64,000 nt of DNA from Natronorubrum tibetense GA33 (GTDB lineage Archaea; Halobacteriota; Halobacteria; Halobacteriales; Natrialbaceae), in contig NZ_KB913017.1 of assembly GCF_000383975.1 (NCBI RefSeq), positions 3,758,265-3,822,264 of the forward strand, read 5' to 3'. A program made the translations under genes and the position numbers. The notes under the pieces are model-generated. The model worked only from the letters and a program-made list of their open reading frames with translations. It did not search any database and was not told where the DNA came from. Of the stretch, positions 53,457-62,514 are shown one piece after another; position 1 is the stretch's first letter; each line of letters starts with the position of its first letter.

Positions 53457-55145
53457 TCAGAAGCCGATCGCGACGCCGTCCTTTCGGGGTTCGGTCGCAC
53501 CGGAGAGCGTCTCGCCTCGGCGGCGAACGAGCTGTGCGCCGCCGAACATGACCGGCGGGAGGACGCCGACGTCGTGGCCCTTCCGCGCGAGTTTGGCCGC
53601 GTTCGGGAGCCGGTCCTCGATGCCGAGCGAACCGCTCTCCCGGTAGCGCCAGCGGGGTGCGTCGAGTGCCGCCTGCGGACTCATGCCGTAGTCAACGAGG
53701 TTCGAGAGTACCTGGACGTGGCCCTGGGGCTGCATGTAGCCGCCCATGACGCCGAAAGCCAGCCAGTCGTCCTCGTCCAATTTCGCGATCGCCGGAATCA
53801 GTGTGTGGAACGGTCGTTTACCCGGCTCGAGGCGATTCGGGTGATCGGCGTCGAGCGAGAACGACGCGCCGCGATTCTGGAGGGCGATGCCGGTGTCGCC
53901 GGCGACCAGTCCGCTGCCGAAGCCGGCGAAGCGGGAGTTGATGTACGAGACCAGGTTCCCCTCCTCGTCGCCGACGGTCAGCAGGACGGTGTCGGCGTCC
54001 TCAGCGTTGGCGTTCGGGACGCCGACCGCGGGATTTCGGATCGGACTGTCGCCGATCGCCGCCGCCCGCTCGCGCGCGTAGGATTTCGAGGCGAGCGGTG
54101 GAATCTCCTCGTATTTGGGGTCGGTAATATAGTGGTGGCCGTCGACGAACGCGAGTTTCATCGCCTCGGCGAAGGCGTGGATCCGTTCGGGGGAGTCGTA
54201 CGCGTGCTCCCCGGCACCGATCTCCTCGGCGATGTTGAGCGCCTCGAGCGCGACGAGACCCTGGTTGTTCGGCGGCAGTTCGTAGACCTCGGCCCCGTTG
54301 TAGGTCGTGCTGACCGGATCGACGAACTCGGGTTCGAAGTCGGCGAGGTCGTCGCGGGTCATGAAGCCGCCCGCGGACTGGATCTCGTCGACGATCGCGT
54401 CCGCGATGTCCCCTTCGTACACCTCGTCCGCGCCGTGTTCGGCGATCTGCTGCAGGGACTCGCCCAGCCGCGGCATGGTAACCGTCTGGCCGGGGTCCGG
54501 ACTCTCGCCGTCGAAGAGGTACGCCTCGCGCGCGTGCTCGTCCGTAAAGAGTCGCTCCGCGCCCTCCCAGTGGTGGGCGATGATCGGCGAGACGGGATAC
54601 CCCTCCGTCGCGTAGTGGATCGCCGGCTGGAGGACCTCGGAAAGGGACCGGCGGCCCAGTTCCTGCACCGTCGTCTCCCAGCCGCGGGCCGTGCCGGGAA
54701 CCGTGACGGCGTGGGGACCGAGGAACGGCATTCCCAACTCGTCGGCGCTCGCCCCGCTGTCGACCGCGTAGCCCCGTGACTCGGGATAGTAGCTCTCGAG
54801 GGTCTCCTCGTCGGTTTCCTCGAGCGAGCGCGACACGTTCTCGATCGTCGCGTCAGCCGGCGCGGGGCCACAGGATCGCATGGCTCCGACGTCGCCGTCG
54901 GCGGTTCGGTAGAGCGCGAACACGTCGCCGCCCAGTCCGGTCGACGTGGGTTCGACGACGTTGAGCGCGGCGGCCGTCGCGACGGCCGCGTCGAAGGCGT
55001 TCCCCCCGTCGCGCAGGATCGAGAGGCCCGCCTCTGCAGCGAGCGGCTGACTGGTCGCGACCATCCCCCGGTTTCCGTAGACCGTCGACCGCCTCGAGTC
55101 GAATCGGTCGAGATCGATAGCGTCGTTCACACCCGACCTACGCAC
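53457..55145 (-). CDS. ggt: Gamma-glutamyltransferase-family Ntn hydrolase
   Basis: A 562-residue proenzyme expected to cut itself and transfer or hydrolyse gamma-glutamyl groups, or act as an acylase. The large-subunit signature GMVATSQPLAAEAGLSILRD (about 27-46) and GNAFDAAVATAAALNVVEPT are followed by GGDVF. The probable nucleophile Thr386 lies in DADTVLLTVGDEEGNLVSYI. No Sec signal is clear, so it may work in the cytoplasm. In this family the substrate cannot be told from sequence alone. The gene stands next to a cupin gene on its left in reverse orientation to nothing else of the pathway. Confidence 0.85.
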   Translation of the reverse strand: MRRSGVNDAIDLDRFDSRRSTVYGNRGMVATSQPLAAEAGLSILRDGGNAFDAAVATAAALNVVEPTSTGLGGDVFALYRTADGDVGAMRSCGPAPADATIENVSRSLEETDEETLESYYPESRGYAVDSGASADELGMPFLGPHAVTVPGTARGWETTVQELGRRSLSEVLQPAIHYATEGYPVSPIIAHHWEGAERLFTDEHAREAYLFDGESPDPGQTVTMPRLGESLQQIAEHGADEVYEGDIADAIVDEIQSAGGFMTRDDLADFEPEFVDPVSTTYNGAEVYELPPNNQGLVALEALNIAEEIGAGEHAYDSPERIHAFAEAMKLAFVDGHHYITDPKYEEIPPLASKSYARERAAAIGDSPIRNPAVGVPNANAEDADTVLLTVGDEEGNLVSYINSRFAGFGSGLVAGDTGIALQNRGASFSLDADHPNRLEPGKRPFHTLIPAIAKLDEDDWLAFGVMGGYMQPQGHVQVLSNLVDYGMSPQAALDAPRWRYRESGSLGIEDRLPNAAKLARKGHDVGVLPPVMFGGAQLVRRRGETLSGATEPRKDGVAIGF

Positions 55146-55224
55146 TCCACGACTAAGTTACGACGGAAGCGGCGGATGCCGCCCAGGACTAAGTTACGAC
55201 GGAAGCAGCGGATGCCGCCCAGGA

Positions 55225-55554
55225 TTACGACGGCAACGGACAGAGACTCGCCGTGAAGACGACCGTCTCGTCGGTCTCGTTTCGCGCGCCGTGGATTACG
55301 CCCCGTTCGTGGTGGACGACGCCGGGGGCTGAAATCTCCTCGCTCTCGTCGCCCTGGACGACCGTCACCGTCCCCTCGAGCACGTGAAAGACGTTCGTGC
55401 TGTCGGGATGGTCGTGGGCATCGAGTTCCGCGCCGGGACCGAGCGCGAACGCCTTGACCAGCACGTCGTCGGTGACGACCAGTTCGGTCGTTTCGATCTC
55501 GCCCTCGCTCGGCTCGAGGTCCGACACTGCTGTCGCGTATTCGTCGAGAGGCAT
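55225..55554 (-). CDS. Small cupin-domain protein
   Basis: A 109-residue single cupin: FALGPGAELDAHDHPDSTNV (about 37-56) gives the first metal-binding His/Glu-type motif, VFHVLEGTVTVVQGDE the turn, and GVVHHERGVIHGARNETDET the second. It may bind a metal and act as an isomerase, dioxygenase or sensor. The start at 55554 yields MPLDEYATAV, typical of the family; a longer frame extends upstream into the methylase gene's end but lacks support. Confidence 0.78.
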   Translation of the reverse strand: MPLDEYATAVSDLEPSEGEIETTELVVTDDVLVKAFALGPGAELDAHDHPDSTNVFHVLEGTVTVVQGDESEEISAPGVVHHERGVIHGARNETDETVVFTASLCPLPS

Positions 55555-55612
55555 AGCCGCTCGTTCGCTCTCTGGTCCAAAAAGCGTGGTCGTTACGATT
55601 TGCCGACTGCGG

Positions 55613-56758
55613 TCACTCGAGACGCAACGGGACGTGTTCGGCCCGATAGCCGTATTCGTTGTTGCCGTCGTCGCTGTCGCCGTTGTTGCCGTCGCTGCTG
55701 TTATCGTCGTCGCTGTCGCCGTTGTTGCCGTCGTCGCTGTCGCCGTCCAGCGCCTCGATTGCATCGACTTCGCGCAGCCGAATTCCGCGCTCCATCTTGG
55801 TCACGACCGGCGTGTCGTAGTAATCGGCCTCGTACTCGAACCCCTTGCCCGCCTCGAGACGGCTGGTGACGAACTCGCGGTGGCGCTCGAGGCGCGTCCG
55901 CCCGATCGACCGCGACAGCGCCGGGATAGCGGGAACACGGTCGTCGAACCGTTCGACGAAGGCCTCCTCGAGCTCCGAGCCGAGCGAGTGGCGGCCGGCA
56001 CAGATGGCCGCGAGCGTCGTGGTCCCGGTCCCCCAGAACGGATCGAGGACGGTGTCGCCGTAGGCCGAGTACATACAGATCAGTCGATAGGGGATCTCGA
56101 GCGGGTAGGCGGCCGAACGATCGCGGAGGTCCCCCTCCCCGTCACCGCCGAGCGCCTGCAGCTCGCCCTGAACGTCGGTCCAGAGGTCCGTGAACCAGCG
56201 GTTGCGCTCCTCCCAGAAGTAGGCAGCCTCGTAGCGCCGGTCGGCTCCCGGCTCGAAGCCGCGACTCTCGCCGCCCTTCCGGAAGACCAGCACGTACTCG
56301 TGTTCCAGGGTAACGTAGGCGTTCGGCGGGATCATCCCGCTGCCCATGAACTTGGCCGCGCTGTTGGCCGGCTTGCGCCAGAGCACGTCCGGTAAGGGAT
56401 CGAAGCCGCGGGACTCGAAGGCCTCGAGCACGCGGGCGTGGTTCGGATAAACGCGAAAACTCCCGTCGATCGTCCGCGTCGCATCGCCGACGTTGATACA
56501 GGCGATGCCGCCGTCAACGAGTACGCGCTCGAGTTCCGCCCAGACGCGATCGAGTTGGGCGTGCATCGCGTCGAACGCCGCGCGGCCGTCGCCGGACTCG
56601 AGGGCGTCGCCGATCGCCGGATCGAGACCCGTAAACAGGTCGTCCCACATCTCGATCATGGGGTACGGCGGGGACGTGACGACGAGTTCGACGGAAGCGT
56701 CGTCGATCGCGGCGAGATCTCGAGAGTCACCGACGAAGACGCGGTGGGTCGTCTCCAT
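55613..56758 (-). CDS. Orphan DNA methyltransferase, N4-cytosine type
   Basis: A 381-residue DNA amino-methyltransferase. Motif IV is TSPPYPM (about 28-34), the SPPY form typical of N4-cytosine enzymes; motif I is LDPFWGTGTTTLAAICAGRH (about 237-256). The order IV before I is the beta class. No restriction gene is next to it. Its opening, THRVFVGDSRDLAAI, and size agree with my memory of the haloarchaeal orphan CTAG methylase (Zim), so CTAG specificity is likely but unproven. The C-terminus holds an acidic Asp/Asn/Gly repeat. ATG at 56758 is preferred over GTG at 56767. Confidence 0.8.
   Translation of the reverse strand: METTHRVFVGDSRDLAAIDDASVELVVTSPPYPMIEMWDDLFTGLDPAIGDALESGDGRAAFDAMHAQLDRVWAELERVLVDGGIACINVGDATRTIDGSFRVYPNHARVLEAFESRGFDPLPDVLWRKPANSAAKFMGSGMIPPNAYVTLEHEYVLVFRKGGESRGFEPGADRRYEAAYFWEERNRWFTDLWTDVQGELQALGGDGEGDLRDRSAAYPLEIPYRLICMYSAYGDTVLDPFWGTGTTTLAAICAGRHSLGSELEEAFVERFDDRVPAIPALSRSIGRTRLERHREFVTSRLEAGKGFEYEADYYDTPVVTKMERGIRLREVDAIEALDGDSDDGNNGDSDDDNSSDGNNGDSDDGNNEYGYRAEHVPLRLE
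55658..55750 (+). repeat. In-frame minisatellite in the methyltransferase gene
   Basis: On the plus strand, units beginning GTTGTTGCCGTC are repeated with a 24-39-base spacing and the shared end GTCGCTGTCGCC. They encode the repeat DGDSDDGNN with variants near the protein C-terminus. Copy number could vary by slippage without breaking the frame when whole 24-base units are lost. Confidence 0.75.
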
Positions 56759-57019
56759 TGGGTTCACACTGTCGGCGTCGCCCCCTTAGCTCCTTCGTCA
56801 GCTACCGGCCAGCTGCCGACGCCGGGTTTCGGTCTCCGGGGGCGTTCTTTAGTGGCTGTCCTCTGGCTTCTGTGGCCGGTTTCGCCGCTCGAGGGGACGA
56901 GTTGCGTACGAACAGGGCGAACACGCGGTTTCCAACGACTGCCGGTATCGGTTGGTTTCTCGAAAACGAACGCGTCGGTCGTCTGCCGCTCGACGGCTCT
57001 CGGTACCGAGTTGTGCGAC

Positions 57020-57622
57020 TTACTCCTCTTCCTCTTGTTCCATCTCGTCCGACTCGTCGCCGTCAGCGTCGGTCTCCAGTTCGTCCTCGTCGTCGAACTC
57101 CTCCGGCTCCGCATCCGTCGCGGGCTCGAACTCTTCGATCGGCTCCCACTCGTCTTCCTCGTCGCCGGAGAGCCGACGGCGAATGAGCGCGACGCCGGCG
57201 AGGAGACCGACGGCGAGCAGTACTCGCGACAGCCGACTCGAGCCGCTCTCGTCCTCCGTCTCGGCGTCGATCTCTGCTTCCGACTCGTCGTCGCTCATCG
57301 TCTCCTCGGCGCTCGCTTTCGTCTCTTCGGCGGTCGACGTCGTCTCCTCGACGACGTCTTCGATGATCTCCGGCTCCTGCAGATCCTCGAGCGAGGCGTC
57401 CTCGAGTTCGGGTGACTGCCGACCCGCGAGAAAGCCGAGTGCGGCACCGGCACCAAAGAGGGCGCCCGCCAACGGTAGACTCGTTTTACTCCCCGTCGAT
57501 CCGTCCGCCTCCTCGACGGCCTCGAGGATGGATTCCCGCAGCGGCGACTCCATTCCCATTCCGATTGCTTCTCTGACGACGGTCTCGGCAAGCGTCTTGT
57601 CCTGTTGCTCGGTTTCGGGCAT
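57020..57622 (-). CDS. Acidic membrane protein, haloarchaeal
   Basis: A 200-residue protein with two hydrophobic segments (SLPLAGALFGAGAALGFLAG, about 48-67, and RVLLAVGLLAGVALIRRRLS, about 132-151) joined and flanked by Glu/Asp-rich chains, ending in a poly-acidic tail EMEQEEEE. I do not recognise a family. It could be a small membrane organiser or stress protein. The ATG at 57622 begins MPETEQQDKTLAETVVREAI, a plausible amphipathic helix. Confidence 0.65.
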   Translation of the reverse strand: MPETEQQDKTLAETVVREAIGMGMESPLRESILEAVEEADGSTGSKTSLPLAGALFGAGAALGFLAGRQSPELEDASLEDLQEPEIIEDVVEETTSTAEETKASAEETMSDDESEAEIDAETEDESGSSRLSRVLLAVGLLAGVALIRRRLSGDEEDEWEPIEEFEPATDAEPEEFDDEDELETDADGDESDEMEQEEEE

Positions 57623-58015
57623 AATCAGTGCCGACCACATCCCCCTAAATAGTTCTGTCCAACGTTTCGGTCGCGCGAATCGTTTGTGCGAACAGTACAC
57701 GTCGGCTACCATCGTGCGTTCGACCGAGTAACCGGCCCCTACTCGATCGAACGGTCGCTCGTATGATTCTCCGGACCCTTTCAAGCGACCGGCTACCGAC
57801 CGGAGCGAGACCGAATGCGAGCGAAACCGCCACCGGTGGTGGGTTCATCGCCACTGGCTTGGGAGCGACACTCCGTCCCGATTCAATGAAGTCGCTTGCA
57901 GCGTTCGACCGCGCAGACACCGTCTCACGAAACAGGTTAGCAAAACAACTCGTTACCGCCGTATAAATTCAATACCGGCAAATACGCGATTACGCCCGCA
58001 TTACTGTGCGACATA
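57623..58015. other. Intergenic gap
   Basis: No gene is recognised. A TATA-like GTATAAATTC lies near 57961-57970 and should serve the gene at 58016. The rest has only short frames without motifs. Confidence 0.45.
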
Positions 58016-58702
58016 ATGGCTCACATAACGAAAGGGACGGCCCGAGTTGGACGGGGTATGAGCGTCATCCGTCAGCCTGGCGTCCTCGGCCGAACGACCC
58101 GCAGGCGGGTCGTCGGGCTGACCGCGGCGCTCTCGGCGGCCACCGTGGAAGCGATCTCGGTCGGGCTCTGGTTTACGCTCGTCGTCGACTCGCGGACGAC
58201 ATCGACCGCACTCGCCGGACTGGGAATCCTCTTCTGTGGCGCGCTCCTCAGAGCCGGCGTCTTCGGCGCGACGATCAGCGAACTCGGAGATCTCCTCGAA
58301 CCGCGGCGACTCGCCGCAGCGTTGCTGTTGACCAGCGGCTGGGTGGGCTGGCTGCTCGTCGCCGAACTGATCGGGGGCATCACCGGGGTTCTCGTCGCGA
58401 CGATCCTGCTCGCCGGCGTGCTCGTCGGACAGTTCTCCCTCGAGCGACACGTCTTCCGCCACCGTTCGCCGTCCCGAACGGCACGAACGCCGCTCGTCCC
58501 CGGCCTGTTGCTCGCCGTCGGCGCGTCGTTACTGCTCGCGTCCGCCTGGTTCACCGAGTGGGCGATCGCGACCCCGCCGCTGTCACTCGAGGTCACGACG
58601 TTCGTGATCCGCATCGAGGCGCTCCAAGTCGGCGTGGGCGTTTTCGCACTGTTCGCCTTCCTCGCCCACCAGCGGCGCTTCGAACAGCTTCTCGAGCCCT
58701 GA
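58016..58702 (+). CDS. Membrane protein with about six helices
   Basis: A 228-residue membrane protein of unknown function; helices include TTSTALAGLGILFCGALLRA (about 61-80), AAALLLTSGWVGWLLVAELI and EALQVGVGVFALFAFLAHQR. I do not recognise a family. ATG codons at 58016 and 58058 are both possible; the first 14 residues are basic and unconserved in look, so 58058 may be the true start. It ends one base before the end of the flavoprotein gene on the other strand. Confidence 0.6.
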   Translation: MAHITKGTARVGRGMSVIRQPGVLGRTTRRRVVGLTAALSAATVEAISVGLWFTLVVDSRTTSTALAGLGILFCGALLRAGVFGATISELGDLLEPRRLAAALLLTSGWVGWLLVAELIGGITGVLVATILLAGVLVGQFSLERHVFRHRSPSRTARTPLVPGLLLAVGASLLLASAWFTEWAIATPPLSLEVTTFVIRIEALQVGVGVFALFAFLAHQRRFEQLLEP

Positions 58703-59290
58703 CTACTTGCCTTCCGCACCGACGTTCTGATCGCTCTGGAACGAGTCCGGATCGGGCTCGATCGTCGCGTACTGCACCGCCCGTCGTCCCAGCGTCGCGA
58801 CGCGTTCCTCGAGTTTTTCCTCGACGAACTCGCCGTCCTCGAACGCCGAGTGGGAGTTTGCGATGGCGGCCTCGTGGGGGATCACCCAGGCGTTCAGCGC
58901 GCGGCACACCGAGCGCATGTGCTCTAAGGCCGTCACGGGAAACGCCCCGCCCGACACCGCGAGTAGGCCGACGGTCGTGTCCCTGAACTCGTCGAAGCCA
59001 CAGTAGTCGAGGGCCGTCTTCAGCGGCGAGGCGTACGAGCCGTGGTACATCGGCGAGCCGAGAACGATCGCGTCGGCCTCGCGCAGGCTGGCCGCGAGTT
59101 CCGCCGCGTCGCTGGCTGCCTCCCGATCCCGATCCGCGTCGAAGGTCGGCAGTTCGTACTCCCGGAGATCGATCAGTTCGGTGCTGGCACCGCCCGACTC
59201 GGCCGCCTCGAGGACGCGCTCGAGGGCGATGCGGGTGGTACTCGCGTCGCGGAGGCTCCCACAGACTGCAGTGACGTGAACATCTGTCAT
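58703..59290 (-). CDS. NADPH-dependent FMN reductase-type flavoprotein
   Basis: A 195-residue flavodoxin-like enzyme. The FMN phosphate loop is VCGSLRDASTTRIALERVLE (about 9-28), the ADAIVLGSPMYHGSYASPLK region (about 70-89) is the conserved second loop, and LLAVSGGAFP follows. It would pass electrons from NADPH to FMN and on to quinones, azo compounds or metals. The ATG at 59290 fits a typical short N-terminus. It faces left, divergent from the gene at 59421. Confidence 0.87.
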   Translation of the reverse strand: MTDVHVTAVCGSLRDASTTRIALERVLEAAESGGASTELIDLREYELPTFDADRDREAASDAAELAASLREADAIVLGSPMYHGSYASPLKTALDYCGFDEFRDTTVGLLAVSGGAFPVTALEHMRSVCRALNAWVIPHEAAIANSHSAFEDGEFVEEKLEERVATLGRRAVQYATIEPDPDSFQSDQNVGAEGK

Positions 59291-59420
59291 GCCGTTAGGG
59301 TGGGCCCCAAGGTGCAAATAGGCGGGGCAAGCGACACGGCTTCCGTCCGGTCGAATCGACGGTTCCCAAACACTGGGCAGATCCGACGGCCATTTCTTTC
59401 GGCGAATCGAACGGATCAGC

Positions 59421-60425
59421 GTGGAGTCGCTCGTCTCCGTCCTGTTGACCGAGGCCCTTCCGCGAGTGTTGGTGATTTCGGTGCTCATCGGCATCGGCGT
59501 CGGACTGGCGAACCTCGCCGTGGCGTACGGGATCGTCGACGTGATCGCCCGCGTCGGGCGGTATCTGACGGAGCCGGCGAACCTTCCCGACGAGGTCGGG
59601 GCCGCCGTCCTGACGAACACCGTCTCGGTCACCGCCGGCTACGGGATGCTCGCGGAGTTTCGCGAGTCCGGACTGCTCGACGACCGCGCCACGCTGGTCG
59701 CCGTCGTCATCAACACTTTCTTCGGCTTCCTCCAACACATTTTCACCTACTACGGCCCCGTCCTGATCCCGATTCTCGGCCTCCACGCCGGCCTCATGTA
59801 CGTCGGCGCGCGAGCCGGAATCTCGCTCGCGATTTCGATCGTCGGGCTCCTCGCCGGCGCGCTCTTGCTTCGGGGCTACGAGTACGACGGGAGCGTCGTC
59901 GACCCCGAGGTCCCCGAGGACAGTGAGGATGAAGTCGGGGGTCGAACACACCGGAGCAAACTCCAGCAGGCTGGGGCGAAAACGCTCGAGCGGCTTCGAT
60001 CGATCGTCCCACGGCTCGCGCTCGTCTACTCGCTGGTGTTCGTGGCCCTCGAGTACAGCGAGCAACTCGTCGGCACGTTCGCCTACGTCGGGATCGAAGA
60101 GCCCGCTGCAGTCGTCGATCCGATCGCCGGACTCCTCGGACTCCCGGCCGCGGCGGTGCCGGTGATCCTCGTCTCGCTGGTCGATCCGACGACGGGGGCG
60201 ATCACCGTGGCACCGATGATCGGTGACGTGCTCACGCCGACCGAGGCGGTGATTACGCTGCTCGTCGGGAGCCTGTTCTCGCTGACCATCGGCACGGTCA
60301 AGCGCTCGATCCCGTTCCAGTACGGTATCTGGGGCTCGGAGTTCGGCACGAAGGTGATCGTCGTCAACACCGGTTTGAAAGCGATCTTCATCGTCGTCGC
60401 GATTCTCGTCTTCCTCGTGATTTGA
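59421..60425 (+). CDS. Nucleoside-recognition (Gate) domain membrane protein
   Basis: A 334-residue membrane protein with about eight helices and a Gate-type domain repeated in two halves. Signature parts are VVINTFFGFLQHIFTYYGPV (about 94-113) and, later, AVPVILVSLVDPTTGAITVA plus MIGDVLTPTEAVITLLVGSL. Relatives include spore-maturation and nucleoside-transport proteins, so export or uptake of a small solute is possible. The likely start is GTG at 59421. Confidence 0.78.
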   Translation: MESLVSVLLTEALPRVLVISVLIGIGVGLANLAVAYGIVDVIARVGRYLTEPANLPDEVGAAVLTNTVSVTAGYGMLAEFRESGLLDDRATLVAVVINTFFGFLQHIFTYYGPVLIPILGLHAGLMYVGARAGISLAISIVGLLAGALLLRGYEYDGSVVDPEVPEDSEDEVGGRTHRSKLQQAGAKTLERLRSIVPRLALVYSLVFVALEYSEQLVGTFAYVGIEEPAAVVDPIAGLLGLPAAAVPVILVSLVDPTTGAITVAPMIGDVLTPTEAVITLLVGSLFSLTIGTVKRSIPFQYGIWGSEFGTKVIVVNTGLKAIFIVVAILVFLVI

Positions 60426-60451
60426 TCGTCGGTGGGGGCTCGAGCCGTCGA

Positions 60452-61405
60452 TCAGCGCTGCAGTCGCGCGACGAGTTCGGCGTCGGAGTCGCTTCGCTCG
60501 AGGTCGACCAGTCCGTCGGACTCGAGGTCGGAGAGGAGCCCCGTCAGCCACTCGCGACCGTACTCGCCTTCCGGCGCGTAGTCGACGCGGATCCGGTGGC
60601 CGAGGGTGTCCAACTCGAGTTCGTCGTACTCCCGGAGGGTTCCGATTACGCGGCCGCGGAACTGCCGACGGCTCCCCTCGAAGGAGGGCTGGGTGGGGAC
60701 GTCGGGCGCGGTGAAGTCGCCGCTCGCGTAGGCGTCACACCACTCGCGCCACGGACAGCCCACCTCGTCGCAGCGGGGGGTCTGCGTACAGGCGACGCCG
60801 CCGAGTTCCATGATCGCGTTGTTCCAGACCCGCGACTCGCCCTCGGGCATGAGGTCGTTCGCGCCCGCCTCGAAGGCCGAATCGTCGTCCGGAATCGAGA
60901 AGGCGCGGTAGGTGACCCGTTTGACGTTCGTGTCGACGACCGCATCGCCGTTGTTGAACGCGAAACTCGCGACGGCGTTGGCGGTGTAGGGACCGACGCC
61001 CATCAGTTCCTGCAGTTCGTTGGGCGTTTCGGGGAAGGTGCCGTCGTACTCCGCTTCGATCTGAGTAGCCGACTCGTGGAGGTACTTCGCCCGGTTGTTG
61101 TAGCCGAGGCTGTGGCTCGTCCAGAAGCCGACCACGTCCGCCCGGTCCGCCGCGGCGAGATCGGCCGTGGTCGGCCAGCGCTCGAGAAACTCCTCCCAGG
61201 CCTCGACAACGCGATCCAACTGCGTCTGCTGGCTCATCACTTCGCTGACCAGGATCGCGTAGGGGTCGTCCGTCCGCCGCCACGGAAAGTCGCGGTGGTC
61301 GCCCTCGTACCACTCGATCAGGGCCGTCTGGACGGCCTCGAGATCGTCGGGCAGCGACCAGTCGTCGACCCCGTCCGCGTCGCCGGCACCGTCGCGCTCG
61401 CTCAT
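60452..61405 (-). CDS. mutY: A/G-specific adenine glycosylase
   Basis: Removes adenine mispaired with 8-oxoguanine or G. The 317-residue protein has the HhH-GPD fold: FPWRRTDDPYAILVSEVMSQ (about 38-57) with QQTQ, the hairpin LMGVGPYTANAVASFAFNNG and the catalytic Asp in DAVVDTNVKRV. The iron-sulfur loop is CTQTPRCDEVGCPWREWC (about 202-219). A short C-terminal winged region replaces the MutT-like domain of bacterial MutY. The start at 61405 gives MSERDGAG, an acidic lead typical of haloarchaea. Confidence 0.92.
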   Translation of the reverse strand: MSERDGAGDADGVDDWSLPDDLEAVQTALIEWYEGDHRDFPWRRTDDPYAILVSEVMSQQTQLDRVVEAWEEFLERWPTTADLAAADRADVVGFWTSHSLGYNNRAKYLHESATQIEAEYDGTFPETPNELQELMGVGPYTANAVASFAFNNGDAVVDTNVKRVTYRAFSIPDDDSAFEAGANDLMPEGESRVWNNAIMELGGVACTQTPRCDEVGCPWREWCDAYASGDFTAPDVPTQPSFEGSRRQFRGRVIGTLREYDELELDTLGHRIRVDYAPEGEYGREWLTGLLSDLESDGLVDLERSDSDAELVARLQR

Positions 61406-61554
61406 TGGTCGGGCTAGTGACCCGGCTGTCTTACTGGTGGCGGTTTTCGGTCGATCGTATCGGTTTGAGAAGGGATGTGTTTCTCCAGTCTGACTGAATC
61501 AGGCGTGGTGGCGCGCGCTGTGCCGCGGTGAGCGGAGAGCGAACCGTGGCATTA

Positions 61555-61640
61555 AGCCGCGCGAGGGATGAGCGAGTGAACTCCGTGAACGAGCGAATCG
61601 GCTGGGGAGGACGTGGCACTCACCGTTGCCAGTGTGAGCA
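61555..61640 (+). repeat. Dispersed repeat, copy C
   Basis: GCGAGGGATGAGCGAG (61561) leads to the core GAGCGAATCGGCTGGGGAGG (61591-61610), followed by GTGGCACTCACCGTTGCCAG, as in copy B near 26848. It lies in the 315-bp gap between mutY and the gene at 61721, where no protein gene is seen. Confidence 0.7.
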
Positions 61641-61720
61641 GGACGCTCGTCTTCGCAATCAGTACTATCGAACGATCTAAGCACGAAAGCCCTATCCCGT
61701 CGGCTCGAGTCCGCACTCGT

Positions 61721-62044
61721 ATGAGCCTCGACGATCTCAACGACGACGTACAGGAGTCCTACACCGCGTTCGACGGCGACCTCAGCGTCTCGCTCGACCG
61801 GGAGACGAAAAACGAACTCGCCCTGCTCGAGGCCGCCTTAGAGCCCGACGAGACGGACGAACTCGTACGGCGCGCGATCCACATGTTGTTCCAGTCGACC
61901 GTCGAGACGGGCAAACTCGACTTCCAGCTTCGGTCGGCCTACGACGTCACCTACGACGAGTACCTCTCGGGGATGACCTTCGAGCAGATGACCGGCGCGG
62001 ACCAGTACCCAACGATGGACGACGAGCGACGCTACCAGTTCTAG
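61721..62044 (+). CDS. Conserved small haloarchaeal protein
   Basis: A 107-residue acidic protein: LDRETKNELALLEAALEPDE (about 26-45) and VRRAIHMLFQSTVETGKLDF (about 51-70) suggest a ribbon-helix-helix-like or helical fold. It may be a small DNA-binding protein or antitoxin-like regulator, but no partner gene is adjacent. The ATG at 61721 is the family-like start; an upstream extension runs through the dispersed repeat. Confidence 0.65.
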   Translation: MSLDDLNDDVQESYTAFDGDLSVSLDRETKNELALLEAALEPDETDELVRRAIHMLFQSTVETGKLDFQLRSAYDVTYDEYLSGMTFEQMTGADQYPTMDDERRYQF

Positions 62045-62175
62045 TCGACGGGAGTGCGATCCGACGGACGCCCTCGAGCTATCGTCGAAACCGGTTACTC
62101 GAGTGATCGTTCAACAGCACACACCGTCATATATACGCATCTTATCGTCACAGAACACTTCTACCTCGATAATAG

Positions 62176-62186
62176 GCGAGCTTATA
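62176..62186 (+). promoter_or_regulatory. TATA box of the 41-residue zinc protein gene
   Basis: GCGAGCTTATACA places a TTATA element about 27 nt before the ATG at 62211, as in leaderless archaeal transcripts. Confidence 0.5.
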
Positions 62187-62210
62187 CACATCGAGTGCTC
62201 CAGTCCGAAC

Positions 62211-62336
62211 ATGGCAACCAGTCAGTCCGCAACCCACGACTACCGCTGTCCCGAATGTACCGGCACCCTCCAGTCCCAACACGACTCCCTCGAGTGCGTC
62301 GACTGTGGCTACACGCCACGTCATGGGTCGGACTAA
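62211..62336 (+). CDS. Tiny zinc-ribbon protein (41 residues)
   Basis: A 41-residue protein with YRCPECTGTLQ and LECVDCGYTPRHG, two Cys-x2-Cys pairs that can bind one zinc. Tiny zinc proteins of this kind are frequent in haloarchaea and often have regulatory roles. The TATA spacing supports the ATG at 62211 over the longer frame beginning at 62103. It has no close cotranscribed neighbour. Confidence 0.65.
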   Translation: MATSQSATHDYRCPECTGTLQSQHDSLECVDCGYTPRHGSD

Positions 62337-62514
62337 ACTCGAGTCGACAGCAGCTCTCGCACGGAGTCACACCGCAGTCCTCGTGTTAGCCACCACGATC
62401 CGGCGCGCGCCGCTGTGCGTTATTCGCTCGGTTCCAAACGAAAACCGAATCCAGCTGTCGCTCCGTCTCAAAACGGATCGCAAATAAGGATGAAACCGAC
62501 CGAAAGCTAACCGC

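Noticed and set aside
55613-56758. Full restriction-modification system
   Set aside because: The neighbours are a cupin and an acidic membrane protein; no nuclease, specificity or defence gene is adjacent, so an orphan methylase is more likely.
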